Shown piece after piece: positions 24,953 through 34,125 of a DNA stretch of 64,000 nt; within the stretch, counting starts at the first letter, position 1, and every line of letters begins with the position of its first letter. The stretch covers positions 705,405 to 769,404 of the forward strand of contig NZ_QOCL01000003.1 in the NCBI RefSeq assembly GCF_004006665.1, read 5' to 3'. A program made the position numbers and the translations under genes. This DNA comes from Halobacteriovorax sp. HLS. Lineage in GTDB: Bacteria > Bdellovibrionota > Bacteriovoracia > Bacteriovoracales > Bacteriovoracaceae. The notes under the pieces were generated by a model. The model saw only the letters and a list, made by a program, of their open reading frames with translations. It was not told the DNA's origin and made no database searches.

Positions 24953-27733
24953 CTACTCCTGCATCTCAGACATAGCTTCTTGGGCCTCAAGAGCCGCTAG
25001 CTCTTTTGCTTCAGCAGCAATCTTCTCTTCTTTAGCTACATCTTCAAGAGTTCTCTTCTTCTCAACCAGCATATATGCTTCGAATTGATCATTAACTCTA
25101 ACATCAGTAAAGTCTTCAAGTCCGATACCACACTCAAAACCATTTTTAACTTCTTTAACATCATCTTTAAATCTCTTAAGAGACGACATTTTCCCATCAA
25201 ACATGATCTTACCGTTTCTAAGTAAGCGGATATTACATCCAACTTTAATCTTACCGTCAATTACTGAAGAACCAGCAATTAAACCAATCTTAGGAACAGA
25301 GAATGTATCCTTAACTTCAGCTCTACCGATGAACTCTTCGATTGTGTCAGGATCAAGCATCCCTTCAATAGCAAGAGTAACATCATTTATTAATTCATAG
25401 ATGATCGAGTAAGTTTTAATATCAAGATTCTTCTCTTCAGCAAGTCTTCTTGCAGTAGTATTTGGTCTCATATTAAATCCTAAGATGAAAGCCCCTGAAG
25501 AATCGGCCAGCATTACATCATTATCATTAATAGCTCCAACTCCACCGGCGATAACTTTAACTTCAACTTCCGTATTAGAAAGTGCAAGTACGGCCTGCTT
25601 AATTGCTTCAAATGATCCTTGAACATCTGATCTTATAATTAAGTTCAATTGCTTAGTCTCGCTACCTTCAACAGCGGCCGTAGCAAAGAAGTCCTCAAGA
25701 GAAACTTTTGCTTTAGGCTTTTCAGCAAGCTTCTTTCTCTCAATTGCTCTGTTTTCGCATATCTTCTTAGCTTCTCTTTCATTTTTTACGACATCTAACT
25801 GATCACCTGGACTAGGTGCTTTAGCCAGACCTAGAACCTGAACAGGAGTCGATGGACCAGCAGAGTTAAGCTGATTACCAAGATGATCTGTTAGACTTCT
25901 AGCTCTACCAAAAGTTTCTCCAACAACAATTGAATCACCTTTTTTAAGAGTACCTTTTTGAATAAGCATTGTAGCAACTGGTCCACGACCTTGCTCAATC
26001 TTAGATTCTATACAAACACCTTCAGCGCCACCTTCATCACTTGCTCTTAGCTCCAACATTTCTGTTTGAAGGGCAATCGACTCAAGTAGATTATCAACAC
26101 CGTCACCATTTAATGCAGAAATAGGTACGAATTGAGTTTCCCCTCCCCATTCTTCAGGGTTAATCCCAAGCTCAGCGAGCTCTGACTTAATCCTATCTAC
26201 ATTAATTCCTTCTTTATCCATCTTGTTTACTGCAACAATCATAGGTCTATCAGCATTTTGACAATACTTAACAGATTCACGAGTTTGAGGCATTACACCA
26301 TCATCAGCAGCTACTACTAGAACAACTAAGTCAGTAATATCAGCTCCACGCTGTCTCATAGAAGCAAAAGCAGCGTGACCAGGAGTATCTAGGAAAGTTA
26401 AAGTCGAATCTTTAACATCTACCGAATAAGCTCCAATATGTTGAGTAATACCACCAGCTTCACCAGCAGCAACTTTCTCATTTCTAATATAATCAAGAAG
26501 AGTCGTTTTACCATGATCAACGTGACCCATTATTGTAATAATTGGATTACGAGTAGGAAGTTTACTTAATTCTTCTTCCGATAGGCTTTCTTTTCCAATT
26601 ACTTTATCTTCATCAAATGAATCATCCTCAACTTTATAGTCATATAAAGCTGCAATCTCATTAGCTAATTGAAGACCAATATAGTCTCCAGACTTAACAA
26701 GTAAGTTCATTTCAAGACAACCATCGATCATATCTTTCAATTTAACTTTAAGCTTTCTTGCCAGTGTGTCAGAGGTTGCAAAGCCATGAATCTTAACAAC
26801 ACGCTTCGCTTCTTTTACTTCAGTTATTTCTGTACTTTTAGAAGGTCCTGAATAAGTTCTCTTTCTCTTAACTTGAGTGTAGAGAGGACGACCAACGCCA
26901 CCAACTCCATAGCTCTTAAGTTCAAGGTCGGCCTTTTCTTTTACAAGGGCCTGTGCTTTATTAATAGTCGATTTCTTTCCAGACATCATAGAAGCGAGTG
27001 CCCCCATTCTTCCTTTAGAAACTTTCTTTTCTTCTTCAGTCTCCCCTGCCGCACCAGATTCTTCTTTCTTTGCAGGTGGGATATAAACTGGAGTGAAGCG
27101 ATGTGGCTTATCACCAGTAGACTCATCTTTCTTTGCCTTACTCGGAGCTGAAGCAGGCTTTTCTTCGGCCTTCTTAGCTGCTGGTCTCGAAACAACTCTT
27201 AAACCAAAAGAAGAATCATCTTCAGCAGGTTTTTCAGTCTTCGCTTCAACGCTTGTCTCGTCGGCTTCAGAAGTAGGTGTCTCAACAGCTTCTTTCGAGC
27301 CGCTTGCCTCTACTGTATCCTTTACTTGCGAAACTGATTCTTCAGGAGCAGCAACGGCTTCAACAATTTGCTCTTCAACTTTTGGCTCTTCTTTAACCGT
27401 ATCATCTGCTTTCTTTCTAACAACAGTCTTGCGTCTAACCACAGTCTTTTTCTTAGTAGCATCATCAGTTCCAGCTTCATCACCAGCAGATTTAGCAGCA
27501 ACTTTCTTCGTTGCTTTCTTTGTAGAAGCTTTCTTTCTAACGACCTTCTTCTTAGTAGAAACATCTTTCTTCTCAGAAGTAGCAGCATAGTCTGCTCTAA
27601 TACTTGCAACCTCATCATCAGATAAAGCTGTCATGTGGTTACGAACGGCAAGACCCTTATTCTTTAGTTCTTCAACTAAATCAAGAGGACCTTTGTTCAA
27701 TTCTTTTGCCAATTCAAAGATTTTCATAGGCAT
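24953..27733 (-). CDS. infB: Translation initiation factor IF-2
   Basis: 926 residues. The N-terminal IF2N helix bundle (MKIFELAKELNKGPLDLVEELK) is followed by about 300 residues of low-complexity Lys/Ala/Glu sequence (KKKVVRKKASTKKATKK), then the GTPase domain with P-loop GHVDHGKTTLLDYI, DTPGH and NKMD, and the beta-barrel and fMet-tRNA-binding domains. The first ATG is chosen: GGGAG lies eight bases upstream, while a second ATG two codons in is too far. IF-2 recruits initiator tRNA to the 30S subunit. Third gene of the rimP operon. Confidence 0.97.
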   Translation of the reverse strand: MPMKIFELAKELNKGPLDLVEELKNKGLAVRNHMTALSDDEVASIRADYAATSEKKDVSTKKKVVRKKASTKKATKKVAAKSAGDEAGTDDATKKKTVVRRKTVVRKKADDTVKEEPKVEEQIVEAVAAPEESVSQVKDTVEASGSKEAVETPTSEADETSVEAKTEKPAEDDSSFGLRVVSRPAAKKAEEKPASAPSKAKKDESTGDKPHRFTPVYIPPAKKEESGAAGETEEEKKVSKGRMGALASMMSGKKSTINKAQALVKEKADLELKSYGVGGVGRPLYTQVKRKRTYSGPSKSTEITEVKEAKRVVKIHGFATSDTLARKLKVKLKDMIDGCLEMNLLVKSGDYIGLQLANEIAALYDYKVEDDSFDEDKVIGKESLSEEELSKLPTRNPIITIMGHVDHGKTTLLDYIRNEKVAAGEAGGITQHIGAYSVDVKDSTLTFLDTPGHAAFASMRQRGADITDLVVLVVAADDGVMPQTRESVKYCQNADRPMIVAVNKMDKEGINVDRIKSELAELGINPEEWGGETQFVPISALNGDGVDNLLESIALQTEMLELRASDEGGAEGVCIESKIEQGRGPVATMLIQKGTLKKGDSIVVGETFGRARSLTDHLGNQLNSAGPSTPVQVLGLAKAPSPGDQLDVVKNEREAKKICENRAIERKKLAEKPKAKVSLEDFFATAAVEGSETKQLNLIIRSDVQGSFEAIKQAVLALSNTEVEVKVIAGGVGAINDNDVMLADSSGAFILGFNMRPNTTARRLAEEKNLDIKTYSIIYELINDVTLAIEGMLDPDTIEEFIGRAEVKDTFSVPKIGLIAGSSVIDGKIKVGCNIRLLRNGKIMFDGKMSSLKRFKDDVKEVKNGFECGIGLEDFTDVRVNDQFEAYMLVEKKRTLEDVAKEEKIAAEAKELAALEAQEAMSEMQE

Positions 27734-27755
27734 TATATGGACTCCCTATCCTTAT

Positions 27756-29159
27756 CTACTTCAGCTTAAAAGCTGCAAGTTCTTCTCTTAGTCTTCTTTC
27801 AGCATCAGAGAATTTATCTTGAGAATCATCATCTGATTCATTCTTATTTATTAATCCGTGATAAGCAGGAACTGCAGATGCAGATACAAGCTCTTCTTCA
27901 TCTTCAGCCTGAAGCTGAATTTCACCACCACTGATAGCTTCAGTAGTCGCAGAAATCATCTCATTAGCCTGCTCTTCAGTGATTTCTAGAAGATCAACAA
28001 GTTGCTCAGCATCAGCTGCCGCAACATCACCAACGGCCATGAATCCACTTTGAACAAGTACTTGTGCATACGTATCCGTAATAGAAGGTACTTGTAGAAG
28101 ATTCTCAACAGATTTTTGAATTTTCTCTTGAAGCTTAGATTTAGAGATAATATTAATTTTATATCCGCTTAGCATCGCCGCTAATCTAACGTTCTGACCT
28201 CTTCTACCAATTGCAAGAGATAATTGATCTTCCTCAACAACAACATCCATTGTGTGATCTTCGTGATCAATTTGAATATTAGTAATTTCAGATGGCGCTA
28301 AAGCCGCTCTCGCAAATGTATCAACATCATCAGACCACTTTACGATATCTATTTTTTCACCCTGAAGTTCATTTACAACGTTTTGAACTCTAGATCCTTT
28401 CATACCAACACAAGCACCTACAGGATCAATATCCTTATCCACTGAAATAACAGCGATCTTTGCTCTTTGACCTGGCTCACGTGCTGCAGATTTAATCTCA
28501 ATAGTTCCATCTTGAATCTCAGGAACTTCAATTTCAAATAACTTTACAAGAAACAAAGGAGTCGTTCTAGATAGACGAATCTCAGGACCTCTATTAGTCA
28601 TAACAACTTCAGTCAAGAAAGCTTGAATTCTATCACCTGGCTTGAAGTTTTCCCCAGGAATAACTTCTCTTCTAGATAGAACAGCGTCCGCCTTTCCAAG
28701 ATCTACAACAATATTTCCTCTTTCATATCTTCTAGCGATACCAGTAATTAATTCGCCTTCTTTATGCTTATATTCAGCAAATAGAATCTCTCTTTCAGCG
28801 TCTCTTACTTTTTGAAAAATAATTTGTCTTGCAGTTTGAACATCAACTCTTGAGAAGTTTGGATTCTCAATCTTGATACCAATTTGATCACCAATTTCAA
28901 CATCTTCATCTAACTCTTGAGCGTCAGCTAAAGTAATTTCAACAATTGTATCTCTTACTTCATCAACAACATTCTTATATTGAAAAATCTCAATATCATC
29001 ATCACCGTCGTTATAACGAGTTTCATATTCACCTTGTAGTCCAAACTTCTTTCTAGCCGTAACTAAAAATGCCTGCTCAACAGCTTTAATAACGATATCT
29101 TTTTCGATACCTCTTTCCTTTCCAAGGGTCTCTATAACTCTTCCAAGTTCAGAAAACAT
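27756..29159 (-). CDS. nusA: Transcription termination/antitermination factor NusA
   Basis: 468 residues from the ATG at 29157-29159, which lies six bases after GGAAGG; earlier in-frame starts either overlap that ribosome site or run into rimP. Order: N-terminal RNA polymerase-binding domain (ELGRVIETLGKERGIEKD), S1 domain (GELITGIARRYERGNIVVDL), two KH domains (GACVGMKGSRVQNVVNEL, LAIGRRGQNVRLAA), then a helix-hairpin-helix acidic repeat near residue 370-430. The tail after it is acidic and short. NusA controls pausing and termination by RNA polymerase. Confidence 0.96.
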   Translation of the reverse strand: MFSELGRVIETLGKERGIEKDIVIKAVEQAFLVTARKKFGLQGEYETRYNDGDDDIEIFQYKNVVDEVRDTIVEITLADAQELDEDVEIGDQIGIKIENPNFSRVDVQTARQIIFQKVRDAEREILFAEYKHKEGELITGIARRYERGNIVVDLGKADAVLSRREVIPGENFKPGDRIQAFLTEVVMTNRGPEIRLSRTTPLFLVKLFEIEVPEIQDGTIEIKSAAREPGQRAKIAVISVDKDIDPVGACVGMKGSRVQNVVNELQGEKIDIVKWSDDVDTFARAALAPSEITNIQIDHEDHTMDVVVEEDQLSLAIGRRGQNVRLAAMLSGYKINIISKSKLQEKIQKSVENLLQVPSITDTYAQVLVQSGFMAVGDVAAADAEQLVDLLEITEEQANEMISATTEAISGGEIQLQAEDEEELVSASAVPAYHGLINKNESDDDSQDKFSDAERRLREELAAFKLK

Positions 29160-29178
29160 ATTCATCCTTCCTTTTGCT

Positions 29179-29700
29179 CTATTCTTGTAAATCAAGAGCA
29201 GGTTCTAAATTCGCTTTTTTAATATCTTCGTAATTAAGTTCAATTTTATAATCTAAAGACTCAATAGTAATTCCTACTTCACTAGCAAGTAATAGCTTAC
29301 CAACAATCTTTCTCTCACCCTGTAGCTTCTTAGGCAGACCAGGGTAATTCTCCAGAGTCAAACGCTTCTTAGTCGCAACAAGAATTTCTTTATCTAGAGA
29401 CATCTGAAAATGGTCAACAGTATTAAGGTGTCTAAACATACCCGGAGAAGAAACCTCTAAGACTAATTCATTTGGCATCCAATCGGCCTGCTCAACAATC
29501 GGAGTCATCGCCTTATCAACTTTCGAACAGTCCTCTATTAGAGCAGTACCTGTTTCAGGATTAAGAATAAAAATTCTCAACACGAAAGAGCCTTTTATGT
29601 ATTCAAGGTCGTAGACTTCATAGCCTAACTCTGTACATAACGGAGCACATACTTCGTAAAACTTCTTTTCAATCCCAACTCGTTCTTCTTTTAAAACCAT
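29179..29700 (-). CDS. rimP: Ribosome maturation factor RimP
   Basis: 173 residues, normal for RimP. Recognisable segments: LGYEVYDLEYIKGSFVLRIF, IEDCSKVDKAMTPIVEQ, and LEVSSPGMFRHLNTVDHF, the family's SSPG signature. It assists 30S assembly. First gene of the operon that continues with nusA, 19 bases downstream. The start is the only good Met before the conserved domain. Confidence 0.95.
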   Translation of the reverse strand: MVLKEERVGIEKKFYEVCAPLCTELGYEVYDLEYIKGSFVLRIFILNPETGTALIEDCSKVDKAMTPIVEQADWMPNELVLEVSSPGMFRHLNTVDHFQMSLDKEILVATKKRLTLENYPGLPKKLQGERKIVGKLLLASEVGITIESLDYKIELNYEDIKKANLEPALDLQE

Positions 29701-29719
29701 TTTTTCTACTCTAAATAAT

Positions 29720-29744
29720 AAAAAAGGGAAGATTAAATCTTCCC
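29720..29744 (-). terminator. Terminator between the acetyltransferase operon and rimP
   Basis: Nearly perfect hairpin GGGAAGAT (29726-29733) / ATCTTCCC (29737-29744) with A-run 29720-29725, read as a U-tract on the minus strand. It ends the transcript from 32143-29854, just ahead of rimP. Confidence 0.85.
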
Positions 29745-29853
29745 TAGTTTCATTTTAAAAATTTGAAACTCGATAATCAAACGAGTACCTGAAGTAATCA
29801 TTTGTTATCTCAATCTATTAATATCAGGATTTCAATTATTTGGCAACTTTACT

Positions 29854-30300
29854 TTAAATAAAAGACTTTTCCATGATATGGGCAGCTGCACCATTTGAGT
29901 AGAAGCTCTTTTGCTTATGAATAAGCTTAAATCCATCCTTAATGTAAAGTGCACTGGCGGCTTCATTACCTTCCTCAACCTCAAGAACGCAACGGTCTAG
30001 ACCCATTGCTAGCAATCGATCACAACAATAACCAAGCAAATGAGACGCAACGCCTCCTCGTCTTAACTCAGGACCAACAATAATTTTCAATAAATGGGCA
30101 TAGCGATCTTCAGAAAAGAGTTGAAACAACGCAAAGCATCCAACCTCATCATCATAAAATAAATGAAAATAGTTGAAATCAGTTAGGCCGTCCCATTTTC
30201 TTTCAGTCCATGGAAAAGGAAAGTAATCACGATCAAGTGCTACAATTTTTTTAAATTTACTAGAACATATAGCTTGTAAGCTGGAATCAAAAAAAATCAT
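29854..30300 (-). CDS. GNAT acetyltransferase, RimI-like
   Basis: 148 residues. The acetyl-CoA-binding motif is GPELRRGGVASHLLGY, and the C-terminal half has LEVEEGNEAASALYIKDGFK, strongly like RimI (N-terminal alanine acetylation of ribosomal protein S18). The N-terminus FPFPWTERKW also matches the RimI style. Its start overlaps the preceding gene by four bases. A RimI role is likely but GNAT proteins are too alike to be certain. Confidence 0.82.
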   Translation of the reverse strand: MIFFDSSLQAICSSKFKKIVALDRDYFPFPWTERKWDGLTDFNYFHLFYDDEVGCFALFQLFSEDRYAHLLKIIVGPELRRGGVASHLLGYCCDRLLAMGLDRCVLEVEEGNEAASALYIKDGFKLIHKQKSFYSNGAAAHIMEKSFI

Positions 30301-30863
30301 TGGAAATAAACTTGTCCACGCAGCTTTCGGTCAATACCAGAATAAAATATGCGCAATTTCTCGAGAAGATTCTCATCAATAGTAAAAGAATCTCTATTTC
30401 TTATAAACCTATCCCTTAAATGAAACTCTGATTTGATCATTAACTTCATGGTATTAGATAATTTTGTCGACTTATTGCATTTGCTAAAACCGATAGAGTT
30501 TAAATTATCTTGCGAGACATTTATAGATATGGGTACAGAATAGAGAAGCATTTTATGAAGTATCATTAACTTCTCTAATTGCTCCTGTCTTCTTCCAAGA
30601 GCACTATAGTCCGGCAAGAAAGAGTTAAACTCTTCATATTCACGTTTTGAGATTTTCAAACTGGTTAAGAGAAGACTTTTTTGGTCTAAGCATCTAAAGA
30701 CAGATAAATCTTTTAGAGATTCATTTATATCGCTAAGATAGTAGACCTGCTCTTCTATCTTAAATATCGCCATATCTTTTGATTTGTCAGTTGTAGATAA
30801 AATAGTTGAGGCCAGAACACTGGCCTCAAAAAAGATAAAAATAATTATCAGTAGATACTTCAT
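30297..30863 (-). CDS. Unknown exported protein
   Basis: 188 residues with a signal peptide (MKYLLIIIFIFFEASVLAS). The rest is mostly helical, with two cysteines (FRCLDQKS and SKCNKSTK) that could form a disulfide. The length, signal and helices recall periplasmic SurA-type chaperone N-domains, but I see no PPIase domain and make no claim. Sits 8 bases after the TPR regulator and overlaps the RimI-like gene, so all three are one operon. Confidence 0.7.
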   Translation of the reverse strand: MKYLLIIIFIFFEASVLASTILSTTDKSKDMAIFKIEEQVYYLSDINESLKDLSVFRCLDQKSLLLTSLKISKREYEEFNSFLPDYSALGRRQEQLEKLMILHKMLLYSVPISINVSQDNLNSIGFSKCNKSTKLSNTMKLMIKSEFHLRDRFIRNRDSFTIDENLLEKLRIFYSGIDRKLRGQVYFQ

Positions 30864-30871
30864 AGATCTAA

Positions 30872-32143
30872 CTATACAGGAGAACTCAACTCAACGTTAG
30901 CGATAGTTTTATCATCAACGTTTTTTGTCTCCATATGGAATCTAATTTTTGTAAGAGGGTTAAATGTATATCCATCCTTACCTCTGATGATATACTTTCT
31001 CTTTTCACCCTTAACATTCTTAGGTTCTATCAGTTTTCTAAGTCTAGAAACACTTGTGTAGATCAATTTATCGTGAATAAGTGGATTATACTCATCTTTC
31101 CAAATTGATTTAGCCAGTTGTTCTTTATCATAGTAAGAGCCAGAATTCTTAGCTAATAAGAACAAGATCTCAAGTAATACAAATCTATGTTTAAAATCAA
31201 TTGTTCCTAAGTTTCTCTCTTTAACTTTTCTGTTGTTACGATCTAAATAGAGATCAACACTCGAGTCGTTAACCTCTTCTATCTCAGAAGAAAGAAGGTT
31301 TGAAAGTCTCTTAAAGACAGTCGGATCAATGGACTCATTAGCTAAATTGAAATACTCAAGGGCCTTATCAAAGTCCCCCATATTCTTATAAACATTACCT
31401 TTACCAAGAAGAATGTAACCAAATAGGTTCCAACACTTCTTACTTTGCAATGTCTGATTCGCAAGTTTGAAAAACTTAAGAGAATTATCAAAGTCTTCTA
31501 GTTCAAGATAAACCTTAGCAGAGAATAAGAACATTGCTCCACTTAGATAGTCTTTCTTTAATATGGCCATTAACTGATTTAGTTGCCCTAGATAATCTAG
31601 CGCACCTTCATAATTCTTTCTAACGTAACAATTATTAGCTAAGGCAAGAAGAGTTTTAGCAAGAATATCAGGCTCATTTTCTTCTTTTGATTTTTTATAG
31701 GCCAATTGGAAGTTATCAAACGCTTCTTGAAAGTTTCCACCATAGTTCTTTACAATTCCAACATTATAAAAATATTCAGAATTTAAAGAACCTAGAACTT
31801 GAGTTAAGTCATCAACCAGCTCTTCAGCAAGTGAAATATATTTAGTGGCCTTTTCATCTTCTAATTTTTCAGAAGATATTCTAATTAAAAAGCCTAAAAT
31901 TTTAAAAATAGAGAATGTATCACGTGGTCTTTCAGCGCAATTAAGTGACTTAATGAAGTTTTCTTCAGCTGCCTCTAAATCAGATTTATCGTAATGAAGC
32001 TTACCAAGTTGATAAAAGGAACGACCTATTTCTCTTTTAGATAAAGATTCTTCATTTGGAATAAAGTCTTCATTAAAATTGTAGAAAGCAATAGATGTTT
32101 CCGCTTCAGCGATTCGACCCATTTCCAAATTTTCATTCATCAT
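30872..32143 (-). CDS. TPR protein with C-terminal OmpR-type winged-helix domain
   Basis: 423 residues with AGGGGA before the ATG. Residues about 35-290 are tandem TPR-like helix pairs (IGRSFYQLGKLHYDKSDLEAAE, LLALANNCYVRKNYEGALDY, GNVYKNMGDFDKALEYFN). Residues about 310-405 form a winged-helix DNA-binding domain of the OmpR C-terminal type (HRFVLLEILFLLAKNSGSYY, YTSVSRLRKLIEP, YIIRGKDGYTFNP). Usual SARP/OmpR regulators have this domain first or after a receiver; here the order is sensor repeats then DNA-binding domain. No receiver domain is present. It heads an operon with an exported protein and an acetyltransferase; targets unknown. Confidence 0.86.
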   Translation of the reverse strand: MMNENLEMGRIAEAETSIAFYNFNEDFIPNEESLSKREIGRSFYQLGKLHYDKSDLEAAEENFIKSLNCAERPRDTFSIFKILGFLIRISSEKLEDEKATKYISLAEELVDDLTQVLGSLNSEYFYNVGIVKNYGGNFQEAFDNFQLAYKKSKEENEPDILAKTLLALANNCYVRKNYEGALDYLGQLNQLMAILKKDYLSGAMFLFSAKVYLELEDFDNSLKFFKLANQTLQSKKCWNLFGYILLGKGNVYKNMGDFDKALEYFNLANESIDPTVFKRLSNLLSSEIEEVNDSSVDLYLDRNNRKVKERNLGTIDFKHRFVLLEILFLLAKNSGSYYDKEQLAKSIWKDEYNPLIHDKLIYTSVSRLRKLIEPKNVKGEKRKYIIRGKDGYTFNPLTKIRFHMETKNVDDKTIANVELSSPV

Positions 32144-32370
32144 AATTCGTCCCCTAAGGTAGTATGAAAAACCGCTATTAAATAGCTCACCTATTCAAGC
32201 ACTTATAAAATAGGTCTGCAAGTTGATATCATAAAATAGCGCCACAAGTCAAAAAAACATATAGAGATTGTAATTTTTCTAATTCTAACTCATTGATTAA
32301 TGGAATCTACGTTGATAAAGTGTGAAATTATTATAATAAGATAACTAACGTAATTTCGGAGCTTTATTCC

Positions 32371-34125
32371 ATGGCCAATTTCAAACTCGATACAATAAGA
32401 CACTCAAGCGCACATTTAATGGCCCAGGCCATATCGAGAGTCTTTCCAAATACCCATATTCAGTTTGGTATTGGTCCAGTTATTGAGCATGGGTTCTACT
32501 ATGATATAGATATGGATCATCGCCTAGTTGAGGAAGATCTAGAGAAAATTGAAAAAGAAATGGCAAAGATCATCTCAGAAGGGCTAGAGATTGAAAGAAA
32601 GGTTATGTCTAGACAAGAAGCCTTAGATTTCTTCGAAAGCAAAAATGATGCTCTTAAGATAGATCTAATATCTAGCTTACCAGAAGATGAAGAAATAAGC
32701 TGCTATCAGCAAGGTGAGTTTATCGACCTTTGCCGAGGGCCACACGTTGAGAACACAAAGCAAATCCCACAACACTTCAAACTCTTAAGTATTGCTGGAG
32801 CTTATTGGCGTGGTGATGAAAAGAATAAAATGCTTCAAAGAGTTTATGCAGCTTGTTTTGCAGATAGAAAAGAGCTTAAAAAGCATTTAACTTATCTTGA
32901 AGAGGCCAAGAAAAGAGACCATAGAAAACTTGGTAAAGAGCTAGAGCTTTTTCACTTTAACTCAGTAGCTCCAGCCTCTCCATTCTTTATGCCAAAGGGA
33001 GCCTTTGTTTATAATAAGCTAATTGAATTTATGCGCGAAATTTATAGAATTTATGATTATCAAGAAGTCATAACGCCGCAAATTCTAGACTCCGAACTAT
33101 GGCACACTTCAGGTCACTACGAACATTATAAAGACAATATGTACTTCTCAAATATCGATGAAAGAGAGTACGCAGTTAAACCTATGAACTGTCCTTGTCA
33201 CATGCTCATGTTCAAACACTATAAGTATTCTTATAGAGATTTACCAATGAGATATGCTGACTTTGGAAGACTTCATCGCTATGAAAAAGCAGGGGCCGTT
33301 ACGGGATTAACTAGAGTAAGAACTTTTTGCCAAGATGATGCACATATCTTTATAGATATGGAGAGAATTCAAGGCGAAATTTCAATGCTTATGGATATGT
33401 TCTTTACTTGTTATGAGCACTTCGGATTTACTGGAATAAAAGTAAACCTATCAACAAGACCTGAGAAGAAATCTGGTGATGATGCTACTTGGGATAAGGC
33501 AGAATCAGCTCTAGAAGAAGCCCTTAAAAAAAGTGGTCATAAATACTTTATAAAAGAAGGTGATGGTGCTTTCTACGGACCAAAGATTGATGTTGAAATA
33601 AGTGATGCAATTGGTAGATATTATCAACTTGGAACAATTCAGCTAGATTTCCAACTTCCAGAGAGATTTGGGCTAACGTACACAAATACTGAAGGTAATG
33701 AAGAAAAACCTGTTGTCATCCACCGTGCCCTACTCGGTTCATTAGAGAGATTCTTCGGAGTATACCTAGAGCACGTTGCCGGAGTATTTCCTTTTTGGCT
33801 CGCGCCAGAACAAGCGATAATCGTACCGGTTAACAATGATGCTCATCTAGAGTTTGCACAACAACTTCAAAGAGATCTATTCAACAAAGGTCTAAGAATT
33901 AAGATCGATGATAGAAATGAGTCAATGGGCTACAAGACGAGACAGATTCAACAATCTAAAGCACCTTATATGTTAGTAATTGGTGATAGAGAAATGGAGT
34001 CAAACTCAGTAAATATTAGAAAATATGGTGAAAAGAAGTCCGAATCTATGTCTATTGAAAAATTGACTGAACACTTCGTTGAGTTGAATAATCAATTCAT
34101 GCCTGAAAAGTTGAGATCAAAATAG
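32371..34125 (+). CDS. thrS: Threonyl-tRNA synthetase without the N-terminal TGS domain
   Basis: 584 residues, against about 640 in the usual bacterial enzyme. It begins almost directly at the editing domain: TIRHSSAHLMAQAI (HxxxH) and the later LCRGPHVENT (CxxxH) are intact. Catalytic core: zinc Cys and motif 2 in NCPCHMLMFKHY and YADFGRLHRYE, GVPF-type end as VFPFWLAPEQ, then the anticodon-binding domain (DDRNESMGYKTRQIQQSK). Only the TGS domain is missing; the ribosome site GGAG lies nine bases before the ATG and no TGS-coding sequence is visible upstream. First gene of the run to 41791. Confidence 0.95.
   Translation: MANFKLDTIRHSSAHLMAQAISRVFPNTHIQFGIGPVIEHGFYYDIDMDHRLVEEDLEKIEKEMAKIISEGLEIERKVMSRQEALDFFESKNDALKIDLISSLPEDEEISCYQQGEFIDLCRGPHVENTKQIPQHFKLLSIAGAYWRGDEKNKMLQRVYAACFADRKELKKHLTYLEEAKKRDHRKLGKELELFHFNSVAPASPFFMPKGAFVYNKLIEFMREIYRIYDYQEVITPQILDSELWHTSGHYEHYKDNMYFSNIDEREYAVKPMNCPCHMLMFKHYKYSYRDLPMRYADFGRLHRYEKAGAVTGLTRVRTFCQDDAHIFIDMERIQGEISMLMDMFFTCYEHFGFTGIKVNLSTRPEKKSGDDATWDKAESALEEALKKSGHKYFIKEGDGAFYGPKIDVEISDAIGRYYQLGTIQLDFQLPERFGLTYTNTEGNEEKPVVIHRALLGSLERFFGVYLEHVAGVFPFWLAPEQAIIVPVNNDAHLEFAQQLQRDLFNKGLRIKIDDRNESMGYKTRQIQQSKAPYMLVIGDREMESNSVNIRKYGEKKSESMSIEKLTEHFVELNNQFMPEKLRSK

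Noticed and set aside
27093..27590. Long open frame antisense to the N-terminal part of infB
   Set aside because: It is the complement of the low-complexity Lys/Ala/Glu region of IF-2, whose codon bias keeps the other strand free of stops; the product is Ser/Ala/Phe-rich with no domain.
32312..32337. TTGATA and TATAAT ahead of thrS as a promoter
   Set aside because: The spacer is only 14 bases, too short for a normal sigma70 promoter; TATAAT alone may act but cannot be supported.
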